Notes under the pieces: generated by a model
Databases searched by the model: none
What the model saw: the letters and a program-made list of their open reading frames with translations, nothing else
Told to the model about the DNA's origin: nothing
From: Homalodisca vitripennis
Lineage: Eukaryota; Arthropoda; Insecta; Hemiptera; Cicadellidae
Length of the DNA: 64,000 nucleotides
Reading direction: 5' to 3'
Assembly: GCF_021130785.1 (NCBI RefSeq)
Contig: NW_025776203.1
Location: 1-64,000, forward strand
Translations under genes and position numbers: made by a program
In this document: piece after piece, positions 12,201-23,163 of the stretch
Numbering within the stretch: the stretch's first letter is position 1
Layout: each line of letters begins with the position of its first letter

Positions 12201-13040
12201 TACTCGTTACATAAATCATTGATTTAAATTGTAAAACTTTCAAAGAAGACATTAAGAACCAGCTTCTTGTTGCTTTAAGAAGAGACATTTTACTATTTCC
12301 CTTTTTTGAATATTTTACTTACGAACATATTGAATTGTAAGTAAGTGACACTTGCTCAAAATACATTTCTCTCATACTTTAATCAAGGATTAAATATCCT
12401 TGAGTTGAGTTGTGTTTAAATATCAATTTCTAAGAGTTGAGAGATCAAAATAAACTTGGTATAATATTTTAATATTTTAAAATAAGTAAATTATTTAATT
12501 TGTGTTATGATTGATTAGAAACGTGTAGGATAATATTGGTGTTTAGTTTGTGCTAATATCTTTTGGGTTGTAGTAAAACTACTTGGGCAACAAATTTGGA
12601 TTCTATTTACACTTTTAAATCCATGAAAATTAAAATCTTAATTTCTAAATAAAATTAAATAAAACGAAGATAAAATAAATTTTACATTACCAACCATTAA
12701 ATGGCATTTTATGACATTTTAGATATTAGGTTATGTAACTGATGGATGTTTGATTTTAGTAATAAACTTTAAATGACGTATTTAAAGACTTTTAGACGCA
12801 ACTACGCTAGGTTCTTTGAATACGTCTGGCATTTCTGCGGTTAAAGCATTAACTATACAAAAAGTTCAATTAAAACCCAGCTAGAGATCTATTGACTATT
12901 TAATTTCTCTAACCATACGATAAGCTGCGTCAGTTATAATTGGAAGAGCATTAGCGAAGCCCACTTGATGGGATGGAAAAGTGTAATTTTTATTCAATTA
13001 GAATAGAGCGTGAATGAGGCTACATGTTTAAATGATGAGG
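9231..13040. other. Intergenic, nothing recognised
   Basis: Nearly 4 kb of AT-rich DNA without a frame, tRNA, tandem array or inverted repeat that I could support. Confidence 0.6.
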
Positions 13041-13044
13041 TGGT

Positions 13045-13200
13045 ACATATCAGATGACCAATGTTGTACTACTCGTCGCGTCTGAGTAGATTTAGTGACC
13101 TGGAACATCACACTGTCATTACGGGTTACCTTTTGTTACAAGAGTTTTCAATGGGGCTGGATAGCAGTAAAGTACTCTCTAGTTACAATACCTGTAATCA
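13045..13200 (+). repeat. Dispersed repeat, copy 1 (partner at 57135-57290)
   Basis: It aligns by eye with 57135-57290 through shared blocks 'gtcattac-ggttac', 'gttttcaatgg' and 'ctctagt-acaat', with many substitutions. The short frame here is not conserved in the partner, so this is read as an old non-coding repeat. Confidence 0.6.
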
Positions 13201-13569
13201 CGCAGAATACATGCAATTACTAACCAACTACAGAATTGACGATATTGGTTAAGCAATTATTTATAGGTGCTCGTAGTGGTTTCATTAATGTGAGCTGCCA
13301 GCTTAACGACGGCAATTATTTTTAAATAGATGCAATTTGTTATATAATTATTATATGTTGTAGGAATTATAATATTTATACTGGTATTTTTCATGAAATG
13401 TAAATTATAACTTATTAACCGTATCCAAAATTAAACACTTATACTGAAAAACTAATAGAGAAAATCTATATGTCTTTACATATACCGTAGCTATGTTGGC
13501 ATGGGGTTCACCTTCCTCTCTCTTTTTTCGTTTTCTTTGAACACGAAGCCTAAAATTGAATCTAGTCCA

Positions 13570-13765
13570 TTAAGGACCTTCCGGAGTAACAGGATATTCT
13601 GAATGAGTAAGATTGGGGGTAAGGGCCGCCTCCCGTTGGGATCAATGTGGAAGAATTTAGGACACTAATTTCATATCATGTCCCTTCGGATGAAGGGGAA
13701 GCTAGCTCTTCAGACAAAGCAGGTAGGGGGTGACAAACCTTTGTGTCTAGGCTAGTAAGAACCGT
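13570..13765 (+). repeat. Dispersed repeat family E, copy 1
   Basis: It is homologous to the reverse complements of 32060-32310 and 58830-59060. The shared core runs through 'cggagt-acaggatattct', 'gagtaagattg', 'gg-ccgcc' and 'catgtc-cttcgg'. No frame is shared between copies, which suggests a non-coding transposon piece. Confidence 0.65.
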
Positions 13766-14300
13766 TGACTCATAGAGAACGAACCCCATCAACTCCAACA
13801 GTAATCTCCCGCAGTAGACTAGACCCATTTAATTAATTACCTTTTTGTTACCTTGCAACCCAGAATCTTGAAATTTGTGGTTAGTGATGTGCCTCTCCTG
13901 GAAATTAGTAACGAAATCCGTTTTTGCTGTACCCAGTGTGGTTTCAACTGGAAGGCATAAACCAGCCAGTTACCTTCCTTAAGTATTCCGCCTGAAACCT
14001 GTCGCTGTCAAAGACTTGACTCCTGGAATCTTGAGAGATGTTCCTCTAAAGAGAACCTAAAACATATCAGTGGTGAGGAAGCTTAAAAAGAATTTCAGAT
14101 ATCGTTTTCACATTACAAATACATATAGTGTAATCTAGGTGAGTAGATGTTCTCGATGTCTCATAAGGTGCACAATTGAGTGCACTACGATATGACAGAC
14201 ACGATGACGGTGGAGCAAGGGTGGACCTCTGAAATCTGAGGTCAACACCCACCTGAAGAAACCCAAACAGTCGAAACAGCAAGTACCTTCTGCAAGAAAC
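13766..14300 (+). repeat. Moderately GC-rich repeat, related to ~63390-63500
   Basis: The phrase 'tctaggtgagtagatgttct' at ~14133 matches 'tctaggtgaagaggtattct' near 63397, and both are followed by a related '-tgtctca' and later '-gatttcaggagtca'-like blocks. It probably belongs to the same element as the adjacent family E copy. No coding capacity is recognised. Confidence 0.4.
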
Positions 14301-14770
14301 GATGAAAGTAGTAGGCGTTTTGTAGTGGTTATGTTATATATCCATCAAACGCAATCACCCAACAGGATGACTGTTCAAACCAACTTTGTTCATTCCAACC
14401 CATCATCCTTAGCCAGTCGGTGAAAAGTCGTTCTAAATTGTGCTGTCGTTGCTGTTCGGAAGGCCTGCCACTGCTGAAGTTAACAAGGAGCGCAAGAACT
14501 TTGCCAGAAAAAAATTGGGGGGGGGAGGTGTCCAGACAAATGATATTTTCTGTAGTAAGGCCCCATAGTGACAATATTTTACTTTATATATATATATATA
14601 TATATAAAAATATAAAGGTCTTTTAAGTAGTTTTTTTAATATATAAAGGAAAAGACTATTAAATAAATAAATCCAGACTTGGGAAGGGTAAAAATTTGAA
14701 TAAAAATGATTTGCTCCAAAATGTGTCAGTACAGTAGACGTATTTTAATTAGGTGTTCAATTAAATTAAT
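14301..14770. other. Intergenic with short (TA)n at 14585-14606
   Basis: There are overlapping frames of ~70-80 codons on both strands, none with family resemblance. A short TA tract is the only clear feature. Confidence 0.5.
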
Positions 14771-14812
14771 AACTAGCACATACCCGCGGCTTCGCCCGCA
14801 ATCTCTATGCAC
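14771..14812. repeat. Widespread insect transposon end motif
   Basis: 'actagcacatacccgcgg' followed by 'cttcgcccgcaat' contains the GC-rich hairpin GCGG-cttcg-CCCGC seen at the end of many insect retroposon copies. It is an isolated GC island in AT-rich DNA. The family is not assigned. Confidence 0.5.
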
Positions 14813-15649
14813 AATCCCGTGCATTTATTTGAAAAGCTCGCATGATTTCAGTAACATTTGAACTATTTTAGATCAATGTACAAGAACTCCAAAGTCAAAG
14901 TTCATAGTTTTCTTAGTGACAGGACTTGTGGCGTAATATGAAAGGGTTCTATAGTTAAAAAAATAAAATTAGTCATATAAGGTGCATCAGGTACCTATTC
15001 TACAGTTTTTATGATTAAAGAGGAATAGAAAATGAAAAGTGTGAAAAATTCTTATTTCAGGTTTTGCACTTTTAGTTCAACTAATTATATGTTCAATGCA
15101 AAATTGGAGTTGGCTAATTTTCCCCTGACAAATAATGTAAAGAGACCTATGTAACGAGGTAACGAGGTTGAAATCAAAACAGTATAGTTTTTTTAATTGT
15201 ATAGATACTGTTATTGTAAATTAAAAACGAATTTCGACATCAATAATAATAACACATATCAATACTTACATTGTGACAGTTGCTATCCATATGTAAAGAT
15301 ACTACGTGATTCATTAAAGGTCTTGCTTCCCAATCCATGTTCTCTATATCATAATTTGTCCTTGGCACAGTCTAGGAATTATTTTATTGTACCTATAATC
15401 ATATACCTAATCAGTATTATATACCTCATCAGTGAGAAATAGATGCGATGACACCTTTACGATTTTCTGTCACAAAAACTGAACTTAGTGTCTCTTGTGT
15501 TGATTTGTGACCCAGAATATACAAAATGGTTTACTTAGGATGATAAAATAAGAACGGTTGTTACTTTTTTATGCTTTCACTCTATAAGTGTTCATAAATT
15601 AAAAATATTGGTTATAATAATTAAACATATAGTAGTGCTTTCATAATCA
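14813..15649. other. Intergenic, nothing recognised
   Basis: It may be the body of the element ending at 14812, but nothing diagnostic is visible. Confidence 0.5.
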
Positions 15650-15862
15650 AATGTTTATACATCAGTTGATAACATTTAACTGGCTCTTTGAATTCAAATT
15701 ACACTAATTAGGCGAGCAAGATGGGATATTTTGTTGCTGTAAAGACCTGTGGAGCGTAACCCGGAAGCATTTACGAAATAAGAATGAACTATGTTCATCC
15801 TAGGGACCCTACAATCCGTTTACTAGTTTATACGTGAAAGCGAAACATTTGTATAGATGTTT
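15650..15862 (+). repeat. Dispersed repeat family B, copy 1
   Basis: It aligns with 18785-19010 in the same orientation. Shared blocks include 'taactggct', 'ttgttgct-taaa', 'ccggaag-attt', 'ccctacaat/ccctaagaat' and 'cgtgaaagcg'. There are many substitutions and indels, with no shared frame. Confidence 0.7.
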
Positions 15863-17679
15863 ATTTAAACAACGGCAATTTCACATTTATAATATTATTT
15901 GGTTGTTCAAAACTATCAATAATTGGTTTATTTTCCAATTTATTCTAACCATTGTGTCATTAGCCTGAGTTTCATCTCTGAAATTGAATAAATGGATATT
16001 TTGATTTTGCGTAAAAAAAAACAAGCCGCATCTGTTACGGTACAGGAAGCAGTTCCCTCCCTGGAGACAATGCAAACGGTCGGTGCGGAGGGGGCGACCT
16101 AGGCCGGCTCGCTCCGTACTGCATGAGCCTAGTTCTCAAGGGAAAAACAGGAAGTCCTTAGTTGCTGGTTCCAAATTAGTTCGATGGCTTATCCACTGCG
16201 GTAACAAGCTTGAAATAATTGGGTCAGATGTTATCAATAAATTGTGGATTGAATCCTTGTTAGTAGACATGCGAGTGCATCTCCTAGTATTTTGTAGCCG
16301 AAGACACTCGTGAAATGTTTTATTTATAGATTCCTGCGCCTCTTGTGACAAAAACCTGATTGGTAAAGTAACGGAATGGATTAATATTTTTCAGTTAATC
16401 AGAATCATGTGGTAGGAATAAGGCATTAGGAACCATTCACGTGGCTATCCATTATGTCCAAAGACTGTATTCCTTACTAAACCAATCAAATAAATGTATT
16501 TCCAAGTTTTATTGATAGTTGTAAGATTAGGTTTGACTGATCTATTAAAATTTCCCACATATATTAACATATATTAGCCTTATAGACTGTTGAATATGTA
16601 TAAATAATAATGTCTAATCAATAAATAAAAGCCTAGTAGGATTAATCATGATTTTGGGAATATCAAGGCATAATGCTTAATAGCACACTTTAAAGACAGT
16701 GACTGAGAAATTTTGCACAAATGAATAATTTATCGAATGCCACATCTCTGAGAGACTCATCTCTTGTACATACGTAACTTAGCCAGACCGATTCTGTCTC
16801 TGTTGAAGTTATTTAATATACAATTTCTCTAGGTAACACTGAGTGTCCTTTTGATGACGTAATCTTGCTTCTAGTTTAATACATGTTAAAGTGATAATAA
16901 TAACTGAAGGAAAACTATATTTCTTACCATATCTAATGTGGGAATATTAAATGTGTTGTAATATTGGGGAGTTAGCGATGTTTAGTTAATATGAACGTGG
17001 AACTTGGATTCATCACCAAATTGTGTTTCCAAATACAGAAACACTTCATATCTGAGATTTCATTATAAGCCTCAAAAATTATTTTATAATATCATCCAGG
17101 TGAGGGTTTTTACTTTGTTTGTAAAGTACAAATATCAGTTTAGTAAAAACAGTTCCAATTTAGGAGTTCAATTTTGGACACTTGTTGGGTGCATAAACAA
17201 CCTGCAGTACAACCAACAGTTGCATGAAGCTAAAGCACAACTACACACGTTAATATCCTTTTTCTATTTAAATCATATAAAGAAACAACCGGAAGTTTTG
17301 ACGCCCTCAAGGTCTATGACATCGCATTTTGGATCTGAATTTGAGATAGTGCAGGTTTAAAACCTATCTGAGACCATAGCACTTTTTATTAGTGCCGACT
17401 CTCCCCCTGATCCTACCCACACACAGGCCAGTGGACTATGAGAACGACCAGACTAAAGAGAGGCTAAAGTGAGAGTTGGCTTCTTCTTAATGTAATGATG
17501 TTATGTTGACAGATTCCTCCAAACATAGATAAAAAACAGCTGAGTTTGGATTAAAATACTATAACGTTAAGACTTGCAAGGGGGAAAAATTCCAAGAGAT
17601 TAATTTCAAGCGGAGATCCCTTTATAGGCAATTCTATCTACACCAGCGACATTTTAATTTATTACACTAAAATTATGTC
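15863..17679. other. Intergenic, nothing recognised
   Basis: It includes a GC-richer patch at ~16020-16130 ('gcggagggggcgacctagg'). A 118-codon frame at 17004-17360 has no family features and lies in AT-rich sequence; I regard it as chance. Confidence 0.5.
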
Positions 17680-17745
17680 TATGACCTGTCCGGGAATCGA
17701 ACCTATGATCTCTTGGCTCATCAACAATCTTACCTTCACGCTGTG
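17680..17745 (-). repeat. tRNA-derived SINE head
   Basis: The minus strand has a perfect B box (GGTTCGATTCC, plus-strand 17693-17703), followed by cggacagg. It is preceded by 'gatgagccaagagatcat', a phrase common in insect tRNA-derived SINEs. The A-box side is decayed and no terminator or acceptor stem is kept. Confidence 0.55.
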
Positions 17746-18784
17746 ATGAAGATTATTACTCAAACAATCCGTTAAGTGTATAATATTATAAAGTTGTTAT
17801 TAAAGGATGGCCTTTGCGGTAGAAGATGTATATCCAACATACAGAGAAAATATAAAAAATTAACATTCTAAAACGTTTTATAAATAATATTATATAAGTT
17901 TTATTATGTATACTATTACCCAAAAAAGAATTTCCAATAATTTGAATTATATCACTCACATCATATAATATAATACAAATATAATTAATTTAATTTAGGT
18001 TTCAATTCGGTAACATTTAAGTGATTAAAGTCTAGTGAAGTTTGTTGATATGTTTTAGCACAAACTTGGATTAATAAAACCAACTAAATCGACTATGTAA
18101 TTAAAGACTCCTTTAAAGGCAAGCTACTCACAAAGGTCGTGCATTTAAATAACTCGATCAAATTAAAACAGTTACGGATAGGTAATCAACTACACAGTGG
18201 TAAACTGTTAAACTTCCTTGGTAGAACCTTGCTTCCTGTCATTATTCAGTGTTCCAACCAGTTTTATAAGTATTCAACTTACAAGTCCACTTATATTCTG
18301 CTTTACCTTGTTTAACTGCATTTTATAATAAGAAACATTGTTAGATTTTACAACATTATTGTATAAAAATATAGGGTACTTAAATTGTATCTCGTACAAG
18401 TATTCGTTTTAGAGTATCATCAGGATTTGTCTTTTTATTTCTATTGTTTTATAACGACCTCGAATTATTAGTGATACTTTATTATATCTTATAGCTAACT
18501 GTTACCGGTTCCAGTGAATTATATTTCCGACGCCAATATTGAGTTTCATTATACATTATATTGCATACTTAATATTTACTTAGGTTTAAAGTTAAAAGTA
18601 TGACATAATAATATTTTAAATTTTCTTATCTAGATACCTTCTTACTCTGAGCTCAACAGTGTCTACAGAAAAGGTATAAACAAGAAGTTTTGTTATCATA
18701 AAGCTCACTCTATGCTTTCAAGACTATAAATGTAAACAAATCGAAAATAGGGGTTAAATGAATTAAACTAATGTTTTTACTATG
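17746..18784. other. Intergenic, nothing recognised
   Basis: AT-rich, no supported feature. Confidence 0.6.
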
Positions 18785-19010
18785 ATAAAACTACGTTTAC
18801 CTGAAACAGTTGATTACATGTAACTGGCTATTTCAATTAATATTTCACAAATTCACAGAACGAGTTGGGAATTTGTTGCTTTATAAACCAGTGAGGCGTA
18901 GGCCGGAAGAATTTTCAAATAAGAATTGGCCTACATTAATACCAGGTACCCTAAGAATTGGACGTAAAAATTGTCGGTTGAATAGTTTACGCGTGAAAGC
19001 GTAAAAAACA
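18785..19010 (+). repeat. Dispersed repeat family B, copy 2
   Basis: It is the partner of 15650-15862, about 3.1 kb away in direct orientation. The overlapping short frame is not conserved in the other copy. Confidence 0.7.
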
Positions 19011-20544
19011 ATAAAATAACTTTCGCATTTGTACTTATTAGGATTAGGATATATCTTCCCCTTATCTATTTAAAACCTCCCTCTAAATGAGTGTCACTTG
19101 GACAAAAAGTCACGTGATTTTGTTACTTGGCGGTGGTTTAGATTTTTAAAAGCAAAAATGGTAAGAGCTCTGTGTTATTGACTGAGCAGTGTTTGACTGT
19201 GGAAGGACATTTGTCTAGGGATTGATTATATTAGTTTAAATGTGAATAAATTGTAGCTTACACATGGATATTTTTTGTAGCGTGTTTTCCTTTATATATC
19301 AGAAATGAACCGTGCCACATTCAGTCATGTGATAACTGTGATATTTCCGTCCATCGCTAATTGCAATTAATATCTCTGCTACAGTTGTTACAGTTTGGGT
19401 AACAGAGTTTGCTGTTGTCCGAGAACCGGAACTGAGGAACAGTTGGTAGATCAAAGTGACCTCTTCTGTGAACGCGTTCAATGCATCAATGTATAATAAT
19501 GTACTTTTGTTATCACAGATGTGTGGGTAAATAGAACACAAGACTCAACCAATGGCGAAACATTATTTGAAGTTTCTTATAATTAAACTTTTTAATGGCT
19601 CTAAAACATCTGTGTAGTGTATTTCTTTTGCTATTTCTTTTTAGAAAAACTTTACTTTGTGATGTAAAAAAAACGTAGCTAACACCTAGACTCAAGAGAG
19701 AGCTATATCATATGTTCATTGTATTTCATTACCTGAGAGCAGTACGATGTCAGGTCCATAAAAGACGTAAGTAGGATCTTCGAGGTCTGTACTTTTTACA
19801 CTCCACTCTACAAATATCCAATAGTTAGTAAATTACAAATATCCTGTTGATCTTAGATGTAAATACTGCGGTTTCGATGTATTCATTAATAAGCTGTCTT
19901 GTCATTAAATAAATAAATAAAATTGAGTATTGTATCATTATTTATTTAATGAATAGTGTATAACTGAAATATGCTATATAGCATACACGTAACTTTGTTA
20001 TTGTCTTTTAAGTTTAACGTATTATTATGAAAATAATATATTTTGTTATGAAATAGTTTAAAGTATGAAACATCTGGTTAATTTCCGAAAATAAGAAAAA
20101 ATAAAAAATTGTCAACTCTTTAAAAGCTTACTTACTAAAAATGTTAGTTTAACATGAGTTTTAAGCAGCCTACAGCTAATATTGACTCGTAAATTTACTA
20201 AATAAAAATTTTAAGACGGCTTTATTATGGGATTTTAAATTCCTACAGTTTGGGTGCAAATATAATTTAAATAGCATCAGGTGTTAAACAATGCGCCATA
20301 CTAGGTTTTAGGTAATAATGAAAAAATAATTAAATATGTTGCTCTAATTTTGTAAATGTAGGATGGACGGTTCTCCTTAATTTTATCATTAAAACAAAAC
20401 TAAAATTCCTTTTATTAAAAATGAGATTGAGATATTTGTTGGGTCTATCTTAGTGAGAGAAAAACTAAGCTTTTTTGTAGCAGTAAAATATTAATCTTGC
20501 AATTTTAGTACCACTTTCATATCGAATAAACCTGGCCGAATGTC
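19011..20544. other. Intergenic, nothing recognised
   Basis: There are two short minus-strand frames around 19300-19700 without recognisable domains. Otherwise it is AT-rich single-copy sequence. Confidence 0.55.
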
Positions 20545-20655
20545 ACGTTGTTACGCTGGTCGAGGCGAAAAAACACGTGAAATTATCCTGAAAAAATTAC
20601 ACTTTAATCCTGTGACAGATAAAGCTGTTCTGTAGCGCCGGGGCGGAAATGTTAC
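20545..20655 (+). repeat. Solitary unit of the 116-bp satellite family
   Basis: It shows the same order of landmarks as the array at 7255 (ggtcgaggcgaa, aattacactttaatcctg, agctgttctgtagcg) in one diverged copy. A third location exists at 51.3 kb. Confidence 0.75.
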
Positions 20656-21204
20656 GGCAAAAAAGTTTGTTTTGCAGGATTATTAAGGGAACAAAGGTTA
20701 CATTAAAATAATTGTTCTTTAATTAATATAGCTTAAAACTATCGGTTGTAGCTGCTGAACAGTCATACCTTTTCATTTATGAATATTCGACTCAATAATG
20801 TTGCATATTTCTAAATATTTGATTCTAGTATTTCTTGATTCTAGTTCATAAGTTACGGTATATTGATTAAATGTTATTTCCTTATTTTAAATTATTACTT
20901 TCTTTTGATTATTAACATTTTTAAACTCGTACACTCTAAAATGTAATATTTCAAATTTAATATTGGTTTCATTTCTGATTGAAATTAACTATAAAAATGA
21001 TTCATTGACTGAAGTTGTAATAATTTATATAATTAAAACACATATGTACAAGAGAGGTTACTTTTAAGTGTTTTGTATAATTTATTTGTGCAATGGTACA
21101 AAATAAGATAGATTTTACTTTACAAGCGTGTGCAGCCAAGAAGAAAAAAACATATTCATTGCTAATATTTTAAAGACATTAAAACATTTTTGTATTCCAA
21201 TATC
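20656..21204. other. Intergenic, nothing recognised
   Basis: AT-rich, no supported feature. Confidence 0.6.
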
Positions 21205-21640
21205 AATGTGGCACCTGCCAATTTAATTTCGTTGGCCGAAGGTCAGATCGGTAGAAGTACCGGCCTTCTTTTTGACCTTTCAACCTTCGACTACGGCTGG
21301 TCGTGTCGCCGGCCAATTCTAGAAGCTTACCTCGTTTCTGGAAACTTCTAGTTACTATTTTAGTGTTTTATCATATTTACAGTTATTTGGGCTTTTCTCC
21401 TTTTAGTTTGTTCAGCAAAGGTTTGTTTAACTCTATTGCCTTCCAGGCTGTAGAGAGTGAACATAGCTTTGTCAGGTGAGAGGAATATTATTAAAGCTGG
21501 CTGTCACGATTCTTCATTATCCCGGCACGAGTGCTCTATGTACCTAGTCGTAAATAGTCTCCATATAAGGGCCCAGTACTCTTCAAATTTCAGCAATTGA
21601 CATTAATAAACGTCGTACAGTAATGTTTTTATTATTTAGA
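21205..21640 (+). other. GC-richer block, possible LTR or promoter
   Basis: The block is clearly less AT-rich than its surroundings. It contains paired heat-shock-type elements (21317-21348), a 'ccatataaggg' TATA-like string near 21560 and 'aataaa' near 21605. This order would fit a solo LTR or a promoter plus first exon. No direct terminal repeats or coding frame could be confirmed. Confidence 0.3.
21317..21348 (+). promoter_or_regulatory. Heat-shock-element-like motif pair
   Basis: TTC-ta-GAA at 21317-21324 is followed by TTC-tg-GAA-ac-TTC at 21336-21348. Three alternating nGAAn units at exact 5-bp spacing is the classical HSF binding pattern. No gene is visible immediately downstream. Confidence 0.35.
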
Positions 21641-21720
21641 AAAAAAGGAGGTTTCTCAATCATTTCTGAACATACTATTAGAAATCACCATTTGTATAAC
21701 TTCATTGTAAAGTTTGTTAT

Positions 21721-21790
21721 TGACGATGGCTGGTTTTAAAGGATAACAGGATTTCGGACTTTTGCTATCGTCATATGTTTGATATATTTT
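21721..21790 (+). repeat. Dispersed repeat family F, copy 1
   Basis: 'taaaggataacaggatttcg' followed by 'gacttttgctatcg' recurs at ~57771-57830 and 59395-59430 in the same orientation. Confidence 0.6.
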
Positions 21791-22370
21791 GTAACATATA
21801 ACATTGGCCAATACCCGACATTAATTATCCTTTTTCATAACTTGTTTATACAAGAAAATTTTATATCTTTTTTTACTTTACTACTTTGGTAAACACCGTC
21901 TATTTTCATGAAAATTGGTAATGCATTGAAATCTTCTGCCATTTTTAAACTTAAATTACATAATAATCATATATCCCAAAATTCACTTAAAACCCTTATA
22001 ATGGTGAACACGACATTTTTACTTCTCTAAATGACAAAAAAATAAACAGACTAAAAATTAAAAATCTATTCCCTTTAATCTTTAATTTCGACAAATTAAA
22101 TTGAGTTTATACTTTTTTAATTATTATTAGATTAAAATTTTTTAGCGGTCTAAAAGCTTTTCCCTCATAAAATAATGTGTTGAAAAATATTTTTTAATAA
22201 TATTTGATTTTACAGTTAAATTGTCAAAACAATAAGGAATAAATTAGAAGAATGTTTAAAGTTTAGTGAAATTTATAAAATTATTAGAAGTGAATAAAGC
22301 AATTTATGTAGTTTATGTAGATGAATTAATGAGTAAAAACTTTTACCATTACCAACAAACGGCGGTATGA
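21791..22370. other. Intergenic, nothing recognised
   Basis: Very AT-rich, no supported feature. Confidence 0.6.
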
Positions 22371-22377
22371 TTATTTA

Positions 22378-22635
22378 AACAGAAGTATGGATTTCAGAAG
22401 ATGAAATGCAATATTATAAATGGTAAATAAATGGTATTTAGGTTACATTAATTCCAGTGAGACTCAACGAGGCGGCGGTATTATGATTTATATACCGCCT
22501 AGTTTACGCATTATAAGTTGTGAACCTGTTACATTTCAAATAGCAGAAATTTCTAAATTAGAGATGCAAATTAATTCTAGAACATTCCTTCTTCTACCAG
22601 CTTATAGATATCACAACTTTACAAAAAAAGAATAA
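22378..22635 (+). pseudogene. Non-LTR retrotransposon endonuclease fragment
   Basis: Two frame segments resemble an AP-type endonuclease. Around 22378-22422 the translation gives TEVWISEDEM, like the TETWL motif holding the catalytic Glu. The frame 22420-22635 then gives RGGGIMIYIPPSL, the GGGV-(A/M)-I-Y motif, and continues to a YR-like string. Neither the GDFN nor the SDH motif nor any reverse transcriptase follows. This is a short dead remnant in the opposite orientation to the LINE that starts 340 bp away, and of a different family judging from the residues. (TA)n-like sequence at 22640-22660 may mark its break. Confidence 0.65.
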
Positions 22636-22975
22636 TTATATATAATATATATATATATGAATTAAATATGTTTTACTCGTGGTACAAATTTTAAGAATAT
22701 ACATTCTTTACTTTGGATTGAGACGTTAAACCTTGAAACCTTAATATTCTCAACAAAAACAAATTGGCAGATGATTACAATTTATTGCTATCATTCAACG
22801 GAGTAGAATGTTTGAAACTAGCAAATAAGGGAACCAAAAAGAGTTACAAATAACACGAGCACTTGTATTGGTCATGTTTTTTTGTAAACTTTGCGAGTAA
22901 GGAAGATATATACCGAATCACGAAACTCGTGAAATTAAATATTTCTTGAAAAAAAAAATGTGATAAAACAGATAC

Positions 22976-22999
22976 TCAAATCAAATCAAATCAAATCAT
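22976..22999 (-). repeat. 3' tail microsatellite of the LINE
   Basis: On the minus strand this is about four tandem GATTT(TTTGA) pentamers ending the element. Short tandem tails instead of poly(A) are usual for CR1/L2-group LINEs. Confidence 0.75.
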
Positions 23000-23163
23000 C
23001 TTTTATTGCATTTTCTTTACAATTCAACATTGCATCGCAATCGTCAAGAAACCCCTTATAATTATAGTTATAAGCAACCCCTTATACATTCACACACACA
23101 GTCAAACTTACATCTTCATACATTCTCTCAAACACATTCTCACTGACCTCAGATCCTATGCTC

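Noticed and set aside
19299..19695. Overlapping minus-strand frames of 60-80 codons
   Set aside because: No recognisable domain and no repeat partner. Typical chance frames.
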